From Streptomyces endophytica (GTDB taxonomy: Bacteria; Actinomycetota; Actinomycetes; Streptomycetales; Streptomycetaceae): a stretch of 64,000 nt of DNA. The notes below the pieces were generated by a model, which was not told the DNA's origin, made no database searches, and saw only the letters and a program-made list of their open reading frames with translations. The translations under genes were made by a program, and so were the position numbers. Location of the stretch: contig NZ_CP110636.1 in NCBI RefSeq assembly GCF_026153355.1, positions 1,116,001 to 1,180,000 of the forward strand. Direction: 5' to 3'. Below, one piece after another: positions 28,900 to 37,459 of this stretch (positions within the stretch are counted from its first letter, which is position 1; each line of letters opens with the position of its first letter).

Positions 28900-30440
28900 C
28901 ACGCATCACCTCCCTTGGTAGGAGCCTTGTGGAGCAGTTCGGCGCACTTCTCCCCCACCATGAGCACGCCCAGCATCGGGTTGACGGCCGGCATCGTCGG
29001 GAAGACCGAGGCGTCGGCGATCCGGATGCCGTGCAGACCGCGGATCTTCAACTCCGGGTCGACGACGGCGAGTTCATCATTGGGGGCACCCATCTTGCAG
29101 GTGCCGGCGGGGTGGTAGACGGTGTGCGCGGCCTTGCGCACCAGCTCGCTGATCTCCGCGTCGTCGGTCACGTGGGGACCGGGGAAGACCTCGCGCTTGA
29201 GCCACTTCTTGAACGGCTCCGCCTGGGCGACCTCGCGGGCCAGCTTGATGCCGTCGACGAGGGTCTGCCCGTCGTAGTCGTCCTCGTCCTCGAAGTACTT
29301 GAAGTCGAGGGCGGGCTTGACCTCGGGGTCCGCGGAGGTGAGGTAGAGGCGGCCGCGGGAGCGGGACTTGGGGATGTTCGGGGTCATCGAGACGCCGTGT
29401 TCGGGACGCTCGTAGCCCAGCCGCTCGGGGTTGTCGGTGAACGGGATCTGGTAGAAGTGGAACATCAGGTCGGGGCCCTTGTGCTCCGGGTCCCGCTTGA
29501 CGAACAGACCCGCGTCCGAGTCCATCGCGGAGTTGCCCGGGATCGGCCCGTTGGTCTCCCAGACGATCACCGACTCGGGGTGGTCGATCAGGTTCTCGCC
29601 GACGCCCGGCAGGTCGTGCACGACGGGGATGCCGAGCGCCTCCAGGTCCTTCTTCGGCCCGATGCCGGAGTGCATCAGCAGCCGCGGGGTGTCGACGGCG
29701 CCGGCGCACACCAGCACCTCGCGGGCGGCCTCGACGTAGACCTCGGCGCCGTCCTTCGTGCGGACGTGGACGCCCTTGGCGGTGGTGCCGTCCAGCTCCA
29801 GCTTGTGCGCCCAGGTCTCCAGCATCAGCGTGAGGTTCGGCCGGTCGCCGGCCTCGATGTGCGGGTGCAGGTAGGCGACCGAGGCGGACGACCGCTTGTT
29901 GTTCTCGGGGTGGTAGGAGAGGTCGAAGAAGCCGACGCCCTCGTCGAAGGGCTGGTCGTTGAACCCGACGACCTCCGGGACGCCGAGCGCCGTCTTGGCG
30001 GCCTCGATCCAGTCCGTGGCGATCTGGTTCTGGTCCTTCTTCGCCACCCGCACGATGTTGTTGCGCAGCTTGCCGAAGTAGGGGTCCATCTCCTTCGCAC
30101 CCCAGCCGGTGGCGCCGGCCGCCTCCCACTCGTCCCAGTCGGACGGCAGCGGCTTGAAGGAGATCAGGGTGTTGTGCGACGAGCAGCCGCCGAGCACCTT
30201 GGCCCGGCTGTGCAGGATGTGCGAGTTGCCGCGGGGCTGCTCGGTGGTCGTGTACTCGTAGTCCAGCTCGCCGCCGAGGAGGCCGAGCCACTTGCGCAGC
30301 GTCAGCACGTCCTCGCGGTCGATGTCGGACGGGCCGCCCTCGATGACGGCGACCGTGACGTCCGGGTCCTCGGTGAGGCGGGAGGCGATGACGGAACCGG
30401 CGGTACCACCGCCGACCACGACGTAGTCGTACACGGGCAT
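28899..30440 (-). CDS. betA: Choline dehydrogenase-type GMC oxidoreductase
   Basis: A 513-residue FAD flavoprotein of the GMC family. The dinucleotide-binding motif [16 protein letters not shown] is at residues 5-20, then [15 protein letters not shown] and the second GMC signature [16 protein letters not shown]. The C-terminal active-site His segment is [14 protein letters not shown]. It would oxidise choline to betaine aldehyde. AAGGAG precedes the ATG at 30438-30440. It sits between betB and the transporter genes in the same direction. Confidence 0.92.
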
Positions 30441-30516
30441 GGAGGGTGCTCCTTCTTGCAACGTTCTCAGGTGGTGCGGGGGTTGAGGGGAGGCGGGCGG
30501 TCCGGTGGGGGACCGG

Positions 30517-32025
30517 TCAGCCCGCGAACCACCGCACCGGCTCGGGCCGGAGGTTCTCGTAAATGTGCTTGCTCTCGCGGTACTCGTCCAGACCCGTGGG
30601 GCCGAGTTCCCGCCCGATGCCGGACTTGCCGAAGCCGCCCCACTCCGCCTGCGGGAGGTAGGGGTGGTAGTCGTTGATCCAGACCGTGCCGTGCCGCAGC
30701 CGCGCGGCGACCCGGCGGGCGCGCGCGGTGTCGGCGGAGAAGACCGCGCCGGCCAGGCCGTACTCGGTGTCGTTGGCGAGCGCGACGGCCTCGTCCTCGG
30801 TGCCGAAGGTCTCGACCGTGAGGATCGGCCCGAAGGTCTCCTCGCGGACGACCTTCATCTCGCGGTGGCAGCCGTCCAGCACGGTCGGCGCGTAGAAGTA
30901 GCCGGTGGCCGGGCGGACGGCGGACGGCTCGGGCCGGGCCCCGCCGCACCGCAGCTGGGCACCCTCGGCCAGCGCGGAGGCGACGTACGCCTCGACCTTG
31001 TCGAGCTGCTGCTGGGAGACCAGGGGGCCGCACTCCACGCCGTCCTCGGTGCCCCGGCCGAGCTTGATCCGCTCGGCGCGGCGGGCGAGTTCGGCCACGA
31101 AGCGGTCGCGCACCGACTCCTCGATGATCAGCCGGGCGCCGGCGGAGCAGACCTGCCCGCTGTGGATGAACGCGGCGTTGAGCGCCTGGTCGACGGCGGT
31201 GTCGAAGCCCTCCTCGGTGGCGCAGGCGTCGGCGAAGACCACGTTCGGGTTCTTGCCGCCGAGCTCCAGCGCGATCTTCTTGGCGCCGGAGACCGCGGCC
31301 GCACCGGCCTTCGTGCCGCTGACCAGGCCACCGGTGAAGGAGAACAGGTCGACGTCCGGGTGCTCGGCCAGCCGCTGGCCGACCGGCAGACCGGCGCCGG
31401 TGACGATGTTGGCGACCCCGGCCGGCAGCCCGGCCTCGACGAGCAGCTTGACCAGGTGCACGGTCGACAGCGGGGTGACCTCGCTGGGCTTGATCACAAA
31501 AGTGTTGCCGGCCGCGAGGGCCGGCGCGATCTTCCAACTGGCCTGCAGCAGCGGGTAGTTCCACGGCGTGATGAGCGCGCAGACGCCGACCGGCTCGTGC
31601 ACGACCACGCTGTGCACGTCGGCGGAACCGGCGTCGACGACCCGGCCGCCGCTCTCGTTCATCACCACGTCGGCGAAGTACCGGAAGGCGTTGGTGACGT
31701 CGTCGACGTCGACCCGGCCCTCCTCCAGGGTCTTGCCGGTGTCCCGGCTCTCGATGAGCGCGATCTCCTCGCGGTCGCGCTGGAGCAGGTCGGCGACCCG
31801 GCGCAGCAGCGCGGAGCGCTCGGCGACCGGCGTACGGGGCCAGGCGCCCGCGCCGCCGTCGAAGGCCCGGGCGGCGGCCGCGACCGCGGCGTCCGCGTCC
31901 TCGGCACCGCCCTCGGCCACCACCTGGAGGGTCGTCGCGTCGGCGGGGTCGAGGACCTCTCGGGTGGCCCCGGACGCGGCGTCCCGCCACACCCCGTCTA
32001 CGTGAATGGTCTCGCTTGCCGACAC
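30517..32025 (-). CDS. betB: Betaine aldehyde dehydrogenase-type aldehyde dehydrogenase
   Basis: A 502-residue NAD(P)-dependent aldehyde dehydrogenase. Family motifs are ITPWNYPLLQASWKIAPALA, the Glu segment ALELGGKNPN and the catalytic Cys in HSGQVCSAGARL. The C-terminal REETFGPILTV and EWGGFGKSGIGRELGPTGL are as in BetB. It oxidises betaine aldehyde to glycine betaine, the osmoprotectant. GTG at 32023-32025 is preferred. A longer TTG version from 32070 would run through the palindrome at 32059. It is the first gene of the betaine operon. Confidence 0.88.
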   Translation of the reverse strand: MSASETIHVDGVWRDAASGATREVLDPADATTLQVVAEGGAEDADAAVAAAARAFDGGAGAWPRTPVAERSALLRRVADLLQRDREEIALIESRDTGKTLEEGRVDVDDVTNAFRYFADVVMNESGGRVVDAGSADVHSVVVHEPVGVCALITPWNYPLLQASWKIAPALAAGNTFVIKPSEVTPLSTVHLVKLLVEAGLPAGVANIVTGAGLPVGQRLAEHPDVDLFSFTGGLVSGTKAGAAAVSGAKKIALELGGKNPNVVFADACATEEGFDTAVDQALNAAFIHSGQVCSAGARLIIEESVRDRFVAELARRAERIKLGRGTEDGVECGPLVSQQQLDKVEAYVASALAEGAQLRCGGARPEPSAVRPATGYFYAPTVLDGCHREMKVVREETFGPILTVETFGTEDEAVALANDTEYGLAGAVFSADTARARRVAARLRHGTVWINDYHPYLPQAEWGGFGKSGIGRELGPTGLDEYRESKHIYENLRPEPVRWFAG

Positions 32026-32058
32026 GATTTTTTCTGCCTTCCGGTCTTCGTTGTGTTC

Positions 32059-32077
32059 CCACTGGTGCAACCAGTGG
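32059..32077. promoter_or_regulatory. Perfect palindrome upstream of betB
   Basis: CCACTGGT-GCA-ACCAGTGG, with 8-bp arms and a 3-nt centre, lies 34 nt upstream of the betB start. Size and position suit the operator of a dimeric repressor such as a BetI- or GbsR-type regulator. No such regulator gene is in the window. Confidence 0.6.
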
Positions 32078-32139
32078 CGTCACCAGCAACGGGGACCCCT
32101 CCCCGGAAGCGCCCCACCTATGCCCAAACATTCGCGGAA

Positions 32140-32155
32140 AGTGAGCCGACTCACT
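32140..32155. promoter_or_regulatory. Second inverted repeat upstream of betB
   Basis: AGTGAG-CCGA-CTCACT, with 6-bp arms, lies about 115 nt upstream of betB and 147 nt upstream of the divergent lipoprotein gene. It could be an operator for either. Confidence 0.35.
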
Positions 32156-32301
32156 CGTCGTGCAGAGAAATGTCCCAGAACGTAACCTGAATAGCCGTAT
32201 GTCCAAGCGGGAAGATCGTGCCGTACGTCCCGCCGGCAGCAGGTGGTCCGTGCGGCCGTCCCTCATACGCCCCTCCGCCCCCTCCGCCCGGAGGTATCGA
32301 G

Positions 32302-33102
32302 ATGACCACCAGACGGCGTGCCGTCACCGCCACCGCCCTGGGCTGCGGAGCGGCCCTGCTCGCCGGGGCCGCCTGTACGGGCGCCGCGGCGGCCGGCGAT
32401 CCCGACGGTGAGGGCGACCTCGCGGGGAAATCGGCCCAGCAGATCTCCGACGACGCCCTGCACCAGCTCGTGACCGCGAAGTCCCTGCGGCTGCGCACCG
32501 AGACCACCGCCGACCCCACCAAGCTCGACATCACCCTCGACAAGGCCGGCAACTGCGCCGGCGCGATCAGCAAGGGCGCGCTCGGCCGCGTGGAGATCAT
32601 CAAGCGCGGCAACCAGGTGTGGATGAAGCCGGACGCGGCGTTCTGGAAGAGCCAGCTGCCCGGCGAGGAGGGCGCCCGGGCGGCCGCGAAGTACCGCAAC
32701 ACGTTCCTGCACGGCACCGCCGACCACGACGCCTTCCTGAAGAACCTCGCCACGGCCTGCGACCTCAGCGCCTTCCAGGAGTCCGCCGCCGGCCCCGGCG
32801 AGCCGCCCCCGTCCGGCGAGCCCACCCCCACCGCCAAGCTCACCAAGGGCCACCCCACGACCCACGAGGGCACCCCCGTCCTCCCCGTCGTCAAACACAC
32901 CGACGGCGTCACCGAGACCCTCTACGTCGCGATCAAGGGCACCCACTACCCCCTCAAGCTCACCGCCGAGGCCGACGACCAGAAGGGCACCGTCCTCCTG
33001 AGCAACTACGGCACCCCGGTCCCCACCACGACCCCGCCCCCCGGCGACACCGTCGACATCTCGGCACTGGAGGACCTGTTCCAGGGGACACACACCGCGT
33101 GA
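32302..33102 (+). CDS. LppX/LprAFG-like lipoprotein
   Basis: A 266-residue lipoprotein. After MTTRRRAVTATALGCGAALL comes the lipobox GAACTG. The mature domain carries LRLRTETTADPTKLDITLDK, GRVEIIKRGNQVWMKPD and LTAEADDQKGTVLLSNYG, matching the LppX/LprAFG fold of mycobacterial lipid-binding lipoproteins. A Pro/Thr-rich loop (GEPPPSGEPTPTAK) interrupts it. CGGAGG precedes ATG 32302. It may bind or move a lipid in the cell envelope; the cargo is unknown. Confidence 0.78.
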   Translation: MTTRRRAVTATALGCGAALLAGAACTGAAAAGDPDGEGDLAGKSAQQISDDALHQLVTAKSLRLRTETTADPTKLDITLDKAGNCAGAISKGALGRVEIIKRGNQVWMKPDAAFWKSQLPGEEGARAAAKYRNTFLHGTADHDAFLKNLATACDLSAFQESAAGPGEPPPSGEPTPTAKLTKGHPTTHEGTPVLPVVKHTDGVTETLYVAIKGTHYPLKLTAEADDQKGTVLLSNYGTPVPTTTPPPGDTVDISALEDLFQGTHTA

Positions 33103-33197
33103 ATGGCATATGCCGCTACAGCGCGTGACCGGCTCGGGTCCCTATCGTTGGACCGTGCGGCTGCCCGTACGACGTGGCAGCGGGGAGGAGCGCCACG

Positions 33198-33812
33198 ATG
33201 ACCATCAGCCTTGAGCGGACCGAAGCGATCGCGACCGACGGGATGGAGATGGCAGAGCCCACCGAAAACCAACAGCGCTTGGACGACCTGTTCGCGCGGC
33301 TGGAGGGAGCCTCCCCCGAGGGCTACAAGACCGAGATCATCGGGGGGACAATCTTCATGTCGCCGCAGCGGGACGCGCATTGGCTGACCATCCGCCAGCT
33401 CTTGCGGGCGCTGGAGGACCGCTTCGGGGTGGACGTCCTGGTGCTGTCGGACGTCCGGATCGATTTCCCCGGCAAGGAGAACGGCTTCTGCCCCGACATC
33501 GCCAAATTCGCCGACGGCGCCAAGAAGAACGCACTGGGACGCTGGCGGTATCAGGACATCGAGCTCATCGCCGAGGTCATCTCCCAGGGGACCGCCGTGA
33601 ACGACTACGGCCCGAAGAAGGCGATCTACGCCGAAGCCGGTATTCCGGTCTATGTCATCGCCGATCCCTATCTCGGCCGCTGCCGGGTCTTCACGCACCC
33701 CCAGGACGGCGAGTACCTGCGCGATCTCACCCTCAAGTACGGCGAGCCGGTCGACCTCACACACGCATTCCCCGGTTTCAGCATCTCCACGGAGAATTTC
33801 CCCCGCGACTGA
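33198..33812 (+). CDS. Uma2 family endonuclease-like protein
   Basis: A 204-residue Uma2 (DUF820) protein with a PD-(D/E)xK nuclease-like core. The pattern is visible as the Glu of YKTEIIGGTIFMSP, the Asp of ENGFCPDIAKFADG and ELIAEVISQGTAVNDYGPKK (ExIS then KK). Such genes are numerous in Streptomyces and cyanobacteria, and their biological role is unsettled. GGGGAGGAG precedes ATG 33198. A DUF5988-like gene follows 43 nt downstream, a pairing I recall from other Streptomyces. Confidence 0.85.
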   Translation: MTISLERTEAIATDGMEMAEPTENQQRLDDLFARLEGASPEGYKTEIIGGTIFMSPQRDAHWLTIRQLLRALEDRFGVDVLVLSDVRIDFPGKENGFCPDIAKFADGAKKNALGRWRYQDIELIAEVISQGTAVNDYGPKKAIYAEAGIPVYVIADPYLGRCRVFTHPQDGEYLRDLTLKYGEPVDLTHAFPGFSISTENFPRD

Positions 33813-33855
33813 TCCGCGGCGCGCGCGACGCACCCCGCGGAGTGAGAATGCAGAC

Positions 33856-34065
33856 ATGGTGCAGACAGCGGCGAAAGCAGTGCTTGAGGGCGGTCCCGCG
33901 GAACTGCCCGAGCGGATCGTGCCGGCCGATCCGCACGGCAGCGAGCTGAAGATCCCCTTCCGCGGCGGCTACGAACACTTCCGGCCCACCACCCGCCAGC
34001 AGTACACCCCCGAGGGGGCGCTGCCGGTGTACGAGTGGTGGGAGCGCACCGAGATCGCCGAGTAG
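33856..34065 (+). CDS. Small DUF5988-like protein
   Basis: A 69-residue protein reading MVQTAAKAVLEGGPAELPER, then IPFRGGYEHFRPTTRQQ and LPVYEWWERTEIAE. The VLEGGP and YEHF-RP pieces match, as I recall, the small DUF5988 family of Streptomyces. The function is unknown. It lies downstream of the Uma2 gene and convergent with the RHIM-like-motif operon. Confidence 0.7.
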   Translation: MVQTAAKAVLEGGPAELPERIVPADPHGSELKIPFRGGYEHFRPTTRQQYTPEGALPVYEWWERTEIAE

Positions 34066-34099
34066 GCGGGACGGGCGAGCAGGCGGGGCGGGCGCGCCG

Positions 34100-35028
34100 T
34101 CAGCCTTCCGGGGAGAACGCCTGGAGGGCGATCCGCTGGGTCTCCTGCTGGAGCGGCCAGTCGGCCTCGGTGCCCAGGACCAGGACGGCGAACTGCCGGC
34201 CGTCGTCGGTGGTGAAGGCGCAGTCGACGACCTTGACGCGGGTCCCGAGCCGCTCGCTGTCATAGGCGTAGACCAGTTGGGCGGCGTCCGAGCCCGGCGC
34301 CGGGCCGTCGAACGCGCCGAGGCTGATCTGCTCGAAGCCGGGGTTGCCGGCCAGCCCTTCGACGCCTGTTCCAGCGCCTCGCGCGGCGCGATGTCCGGTT
34401 CGGTGATCTCGAAGATCTGCAGCAGCCCGCGGTCGTCCGGCGCGGTGTAGAACACCCCGGTCTTGCGCTCGCTGCGCTCCCAGCCGTCCGGCACCGCGAG
34501 GGTGAAGCCCTTGGCGTCGTGGACGAGGCGGTAGCCGGCGGGCACGGCGGGCGACGAGGCCGGGTCCATGGGCGGCGTGCTGTCGACGCCGGACGGGGTG
34601 GTGGCGGCGGTGGGCGTGTGCGGGGCGGAGGCCCGGGTACGGGCGGCGGGCGGCGCGTCGCCGTCGCGGCCCCACAGCAGATAGCCGCCGCCGGCCCCGG
34701 CGGCGATCACCACCACGGCCGCCCCGGCGATCAGGGCAGCGGTACGGCGCCGGGGACCGGGGCCGGCACCGGGTGCGGCACCGGGTGCGGCACCGGGGAC
34801 GCCGGTGAAGGGACCTGGTGCGGGACCGGGACCGGGTGCGGAACCGGGGACGGTGAGGGAGGCGTCGGGTAACGGGCCGAAGGGCGGCTGCGGTGGTGCG
34901 CCCGCGCTCGGGGCGAAGGTCGGCCGGGGCGGCATCGGGCCGCTGTACGGGGCGGGCGCCGGCCTGCCGTCCTCCCAGCTCTGCGTCTCGTCGTTCCAGC
35001 GGGCCGGCCCGCCGCGCGGCATCGTCAC
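34100..35028 (-). CDS. Pro-rich single-pass membrane protein with PsbP-like exterior domain, frame broken by one base
   Basis: About 309 residues once one missing base near 34355 is restored (the G-run in AAGGG(G)CTGGCC on the coding strand). Order: a short Trp-containing opening (PARWNDETQSWEDGRP), a Pro/Gly-rich linker to about residue 95, a membrane helix (TAALIAGAAVVVIAAGAGGG), a Thr/Ser/Pro linker, then a globular domain with YRLVHDAKGFTLAVPDGWER and VKVVDCAFTTDDGRQFAVLV. That last part resembles PsbP/Mog1-like extracellular domains fused to Streptomyces kinases. Its GTG start overlaps the previous stop (GTGA), making it the third gene of the RHIM-like-motif operon. Confidence 0.78.
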
Positions 35029-35399
35029 CCACCCACCAGGGCCGCGACCGCCTGGGTCACCGCGGCACCGGACGCCAGCAGCCCGACCACCGCGCCGGCG
35101 TCGGTCAGCGCCGTACGCAGCCGCGCCAGCCGCCCGGGCCCGGCCGCCCCGCCCTCGGCGATCTCGCCTTCCGTTCCGGCGAGTTCCTCGTCCAGGGCGG
35201 TCACCTCGGGACTTTGCACCGCCCGGGCCAGATCGGCCCGCAACTCCCGTACCGCACGCAGCAGTTCCTCCTGCGCCGGATCGGCGGCCGGTGCGCCGCC
35301 GCCTTCGTTCTGCGTCACGGTGTTGTGGTCGCCGATGGCGAAGGCTCCCCGGACGCTGCCGATGTGGATGCCGTTGCCGCGCGCGTCAGCCGTTGCCAC
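35025..35399 (-). CDS. Small protein with N-terminal RHIM-like motif
   Basis: A 124-residue protein. Near the N-terminus it has GIHIGSVRGAFAIGDHNTVT at residues 10-29, whose core GAFAIGDHNTVTQN (18-31) is almost the same as the C-terminal motif of the preceding gene product. A predicted helical/coiled region follows (QEELLRAVRELRADLARAV, then TALDEELAGTEGEIAEG). A hydrophobic C-terminal segment ends it (DAGAVVGLLASGAAVTQAVA). GTG at 35397-35399 has GGAAGG upstream and overlaps the previous gene by 14 nt. The motif resembles the RHIM and the RHIM-like bacterial amyloid signalling motifs. The function is inferred as an adaptor of its upstream partner. Confidence 0.75.
   Translation of the reverse strand: MATADARGNGIHIGSVRGAFAIGDHNTVTQNEGGGAPAADPAQEELLRAVRELRADLARAVQSPEVTALDEELAGTEGEIAEGGAAGPGRLARLRTALTDAGAVVGLLASGAAVTQAVAALVGG
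35307..35348 (-). other. RHIM-like motif, copy 2 (N-terminal)
   Basis: Codes for GAFAIGDHNTVTQN in the small protein. At DNA level about 18 consecutive bases (GTGTTGTGGTCGCCGATG, plus-strand reading) are identical to copy 1, located 133 bp away. Confidence 0.75.
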
Positions 35400-37176
35400 T
35401 GTTCTTCCTTCCCTTCGGGGCGGTGCCACCCGCGGTGGTGTTCTGCGTGATCGTGTTGTGGTCGCCGATGCCGACGGCCCCCTGGGCGGACTCCACGTAG
35501 ACGCCGCCCTCGGCGACGTGCACGATGCGCTGCTCGAACTCGTCGGTCTGGTAACCGGCCTCGCGCAGCGCGGTGGTCACCCCGGCCGTCACCCGCTGCT
35601 GCACGGTCTTCAGGTACCGCGCCACGTCCATGTCCTGGAACAGCGACGCCTCGCCGTACGACCCCAGTTCGCGGACGGAGACGCCGGGGCCCTCCGGGAG
35701 CGCCGCCCCGTTCCCGGCGGTGGCCAGCCGCCACGCGGAGCGCAGCCCGCGCCCCAGGGTGAGCAGCGCGTTCCCGGCCGAGCGCGGCGTCTGGGCCAGC
35801 GCCCAGACCGCCTTGCCGAAGTGGTGGTGGTGCCGGTACTGGTGGGCGAGCCGGTCGGCGTCCTGGAAGAGCTGCCGCAGCGGCCACAGCACGTGCGGCG
35901 CGACCTCCAGCATCAGCATCCCGCCCTGGGTGTGGACCCGGACGAAGACCGTGGTGACGATGCCCTCGTTCCAGCCGCCGACCCGGATCCGCAGGAAGTG
36001 CCGCCGGGTCTCGCCGCCCTCCTCGACCGAGGCCGCCCGGTGCGCCTCGAACGCCTCCGGCGCGTACGGCGCCGCGGCCCGGTCGGGCAGCCCCTCGGCC
36101 GGCAGGAAGACGCACTCGTCGAGTTCCAGGGCGCGCAGCCGGTCGCGGACCGCGGCCGCCGCCTGCGGTGAGCCGTGCGGCGACGGCTCCCGCAGCGCCT
36201 CCACCAGCGGCACGATCCGGGCCAGGATCGCGCCGTTGTCCAGCGGCTCGGTCTCCCGGTCCGGATGCGGGACCAGCTCCACCGACAGCGACCAGGTCTT
36301 GTACGGGTACCCGGCGCCGCAGAACGGGTTGGCCGCGCGGTACATCACCAGCGGCCCGTGCTGCTCGATCCGCACCCGGTCCCGCAGCCGCCGGAACCGG
36401 AAGCCCTCGGCCCGCTCCGCCGGATCGGCCATCACGTCGGGGAACCGCTCCTTGGACAGTTCCCGGGCCAGCGAACGGGCGAACTGCCCGCGCTGCAACC
36501 CGACCAGGACGGCCAGCGCGACCGGCAGCAGCAGCGTGACCCAGAACGGGAAGGCCGCGAGGGCCGACGAAACGCCGGAGTCGCTGCCACTGTCGTAGGA
36601 GGAGCCGTACGAGGAGCCGCCCCAGTCGCCGCTGTCGCTCCCGCCGCTGCCGGGCAGGACGAAGGACAGCAGGTTGGGGATCAGTGGGCCGATCAGCGAC
36701 GACCAGAGGCTGACCGCGAATCCGGCGGCCAGCATCCCCAGCATGAAGAAGATCAGGGACAGCCGGCCGTACCAACGGAGCACGAAGGACGCCGAGCGGG
36801 CCAGCCACTGCGGCAGGGGCGCCCGGCGGACCAGGCGGGACAGTCCGATGAGGACGACGGGCAGGATGTAGAACGTCACCATCCCGCCGGACAGCGGGAT
36901 CGCCACGATCCATAAGCCGAGGATCGCCGCCGCCCAGCCCAGCTCCAGCCACCGGGCACGCAGCGCGTGCGCCAGCACCCGGGCCGCGTCGATGCCCAAC
37001 GAGGGCGCGGCGAACCGTTCTTCGTGGACGTAGAGCTCGTCGATGACCGCGTCCCGGAACCCCTCGTCCAGGTACGTCCCGGCGCACAGCAGCCTGGTGG
37101 CCTCACTGGCACCGGGCGGGACGGGAGTGAGCGGTGCGGGCTTCGTGAACTGCGCGGGTACGTTCGTCCGGTCCAT
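35386..37176 (-). CDS. Polytopic membrane protein ending in a RHIM-like motif
   Basis: A 596-residue protein with a short soluble start, then about five membrane helices (for example AAILGLWIVAIPLSGGMVTF and FPFWVTLLLPVALAVLVGL). A Ser/Gly/Asp-rich loop (GGSDSGDWGGSSYGSSYDSG) sits before the last helix. A large cytoplasmic domain follows from about residue 225 (FRFRRLRDRVRIEQHGPLVM, YKTWSLSVELVPHPDRE, IRVGGWNEGIVTTVFVRVHT). The tail carries GAVGIGDHNTITQN at 566-579, nearly identical to the N-terminal motif of the next protein. GGGGGAGG precedes ATG 37174-37176. The body family is not recognised. A membrane receptor that signals by motif-templated assembly is an inference. Confidence 0.78.
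   Translation of the reverse strand: MDRTNVPAQFTKPAPLTPVPPGASEATRLLCAGTYLDEGFRDAVIDELYVHEERFAAPSLGIDAARVLAHALRARWLELGWAAAILGLWIVAIPLSGGMVTFYILPVVLIGLSRLVRRAPLPQWLARSASFVLRWYGRLSLIFFMLGMLAAGFAVSLWSSLIGPLIPNLLSFVLPGSGGSDSGDWGGSSYGSSYDSGSDSGVSSALAAFPFWVTLLLPVALAVLVGLQRGQFARSLARELSKERFPDVMADPAERAEGFRFRRLRDRVRIEQHGPLVMYRAANPFCGAGYPYKTWSLSVELVPHPDRETEPLDNGAILARIVPLVEALREPSPHGSPQAAAAVRDRLRALELDECVFLPAEGLPDRAAAPYAPEAFEAHRAASVEEGGETRRHFLRIRVGGWNEGIVTTVFVRVHTQGGMLMLEVAPHVLWPLRQLFQDADRLAHQYRHHHHFGKAVWALAQTPRSAGNALLTLGRGLRSAWRLATAGNGAALPEGPGVSVRELGSYGEASLFQDMDVARYLKTVQQRVTAGVTTALREAGYQTDEFEQRIVHVAEGGVYVESAQGAVGIGDHNTITQNTTAGGTAPKGRKNSGNG
35440..35481 (-). other. RHIM-like motif, copy 1 (C-terminal)
   Basis: Codes for GAVGIGDHNTITQN near the end of the membrane protein. 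The I/V-x-I-G-D-x-N core and following T-x-T-Q match the general RHIM form. Confidence 0.75.
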
Positions 37177-37252
37177 CGGCCTCCCCCAAAAGCCTCGCGG
37201 AAGCCGCAGCATAGGCCAGGGAAGCACTCCGTGTCAGGGAGTTAACGCAAGG

Positions 37253-37459
37253 TCACGACAGGGTCATTTTCTTGACGGCAGTCACAAAGGACGACCAGTC
37301 ACCCACCGGGAAGAACAGCACGGGCCCGTCAGCGTCCTTGCTGTCCCGGACGGGGACGACGCCGGGGATACCGGGGGCTACTTCGATGCAGTTGCCGCCG
37401 TTGTCGCCGCTGTGGCTGCTCTTGATCCAGATCGCCGTGCCCAGATCGACCGTGTCCAT
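37253..37459 (-). CDS. DUF397 protein
   Basis: A 68-residue DUF397 protein: TAIWIKSSHSGDNGGNCIEV, then VPVRDSKDADGPVLFFPVGD and WSSFVTAVK. These small proteins are encoded beside Scr1-type HTH genes throughout Streptomyces (as with bldB/abaA-like and whiJ-type clusters) and probably act with the HTH partner. The HTH ORF upstream overlaps it by about 130 nt, which is more than usual. Confidence 0.92.
   Translation of the reverse strand: MDTVDLGTAIWIKSSHSGDNGGNCIEVAPGIPGVVPVRDSKDADGPVLFFPVGDWSSFVTAVKKMTLS

Noticed and set aside
32026..32070. A longer betB start at 32070
   Set aside because: It would be a TTG codon lying inside the palindromic operator, and its extra residues do not resemble BetB N-termini. 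GTG at 32025 is preferred.
30505..32190. A 561-codon open frame on the plus strand opposite betB
   Set aside because: It is a shadow of a well-conserved aldehyde dehydrogenase. Its composition is repetitive Arg/Gly/Asp/Val and it has no recognisable domain. Long antisense frames are expected at this GC content.
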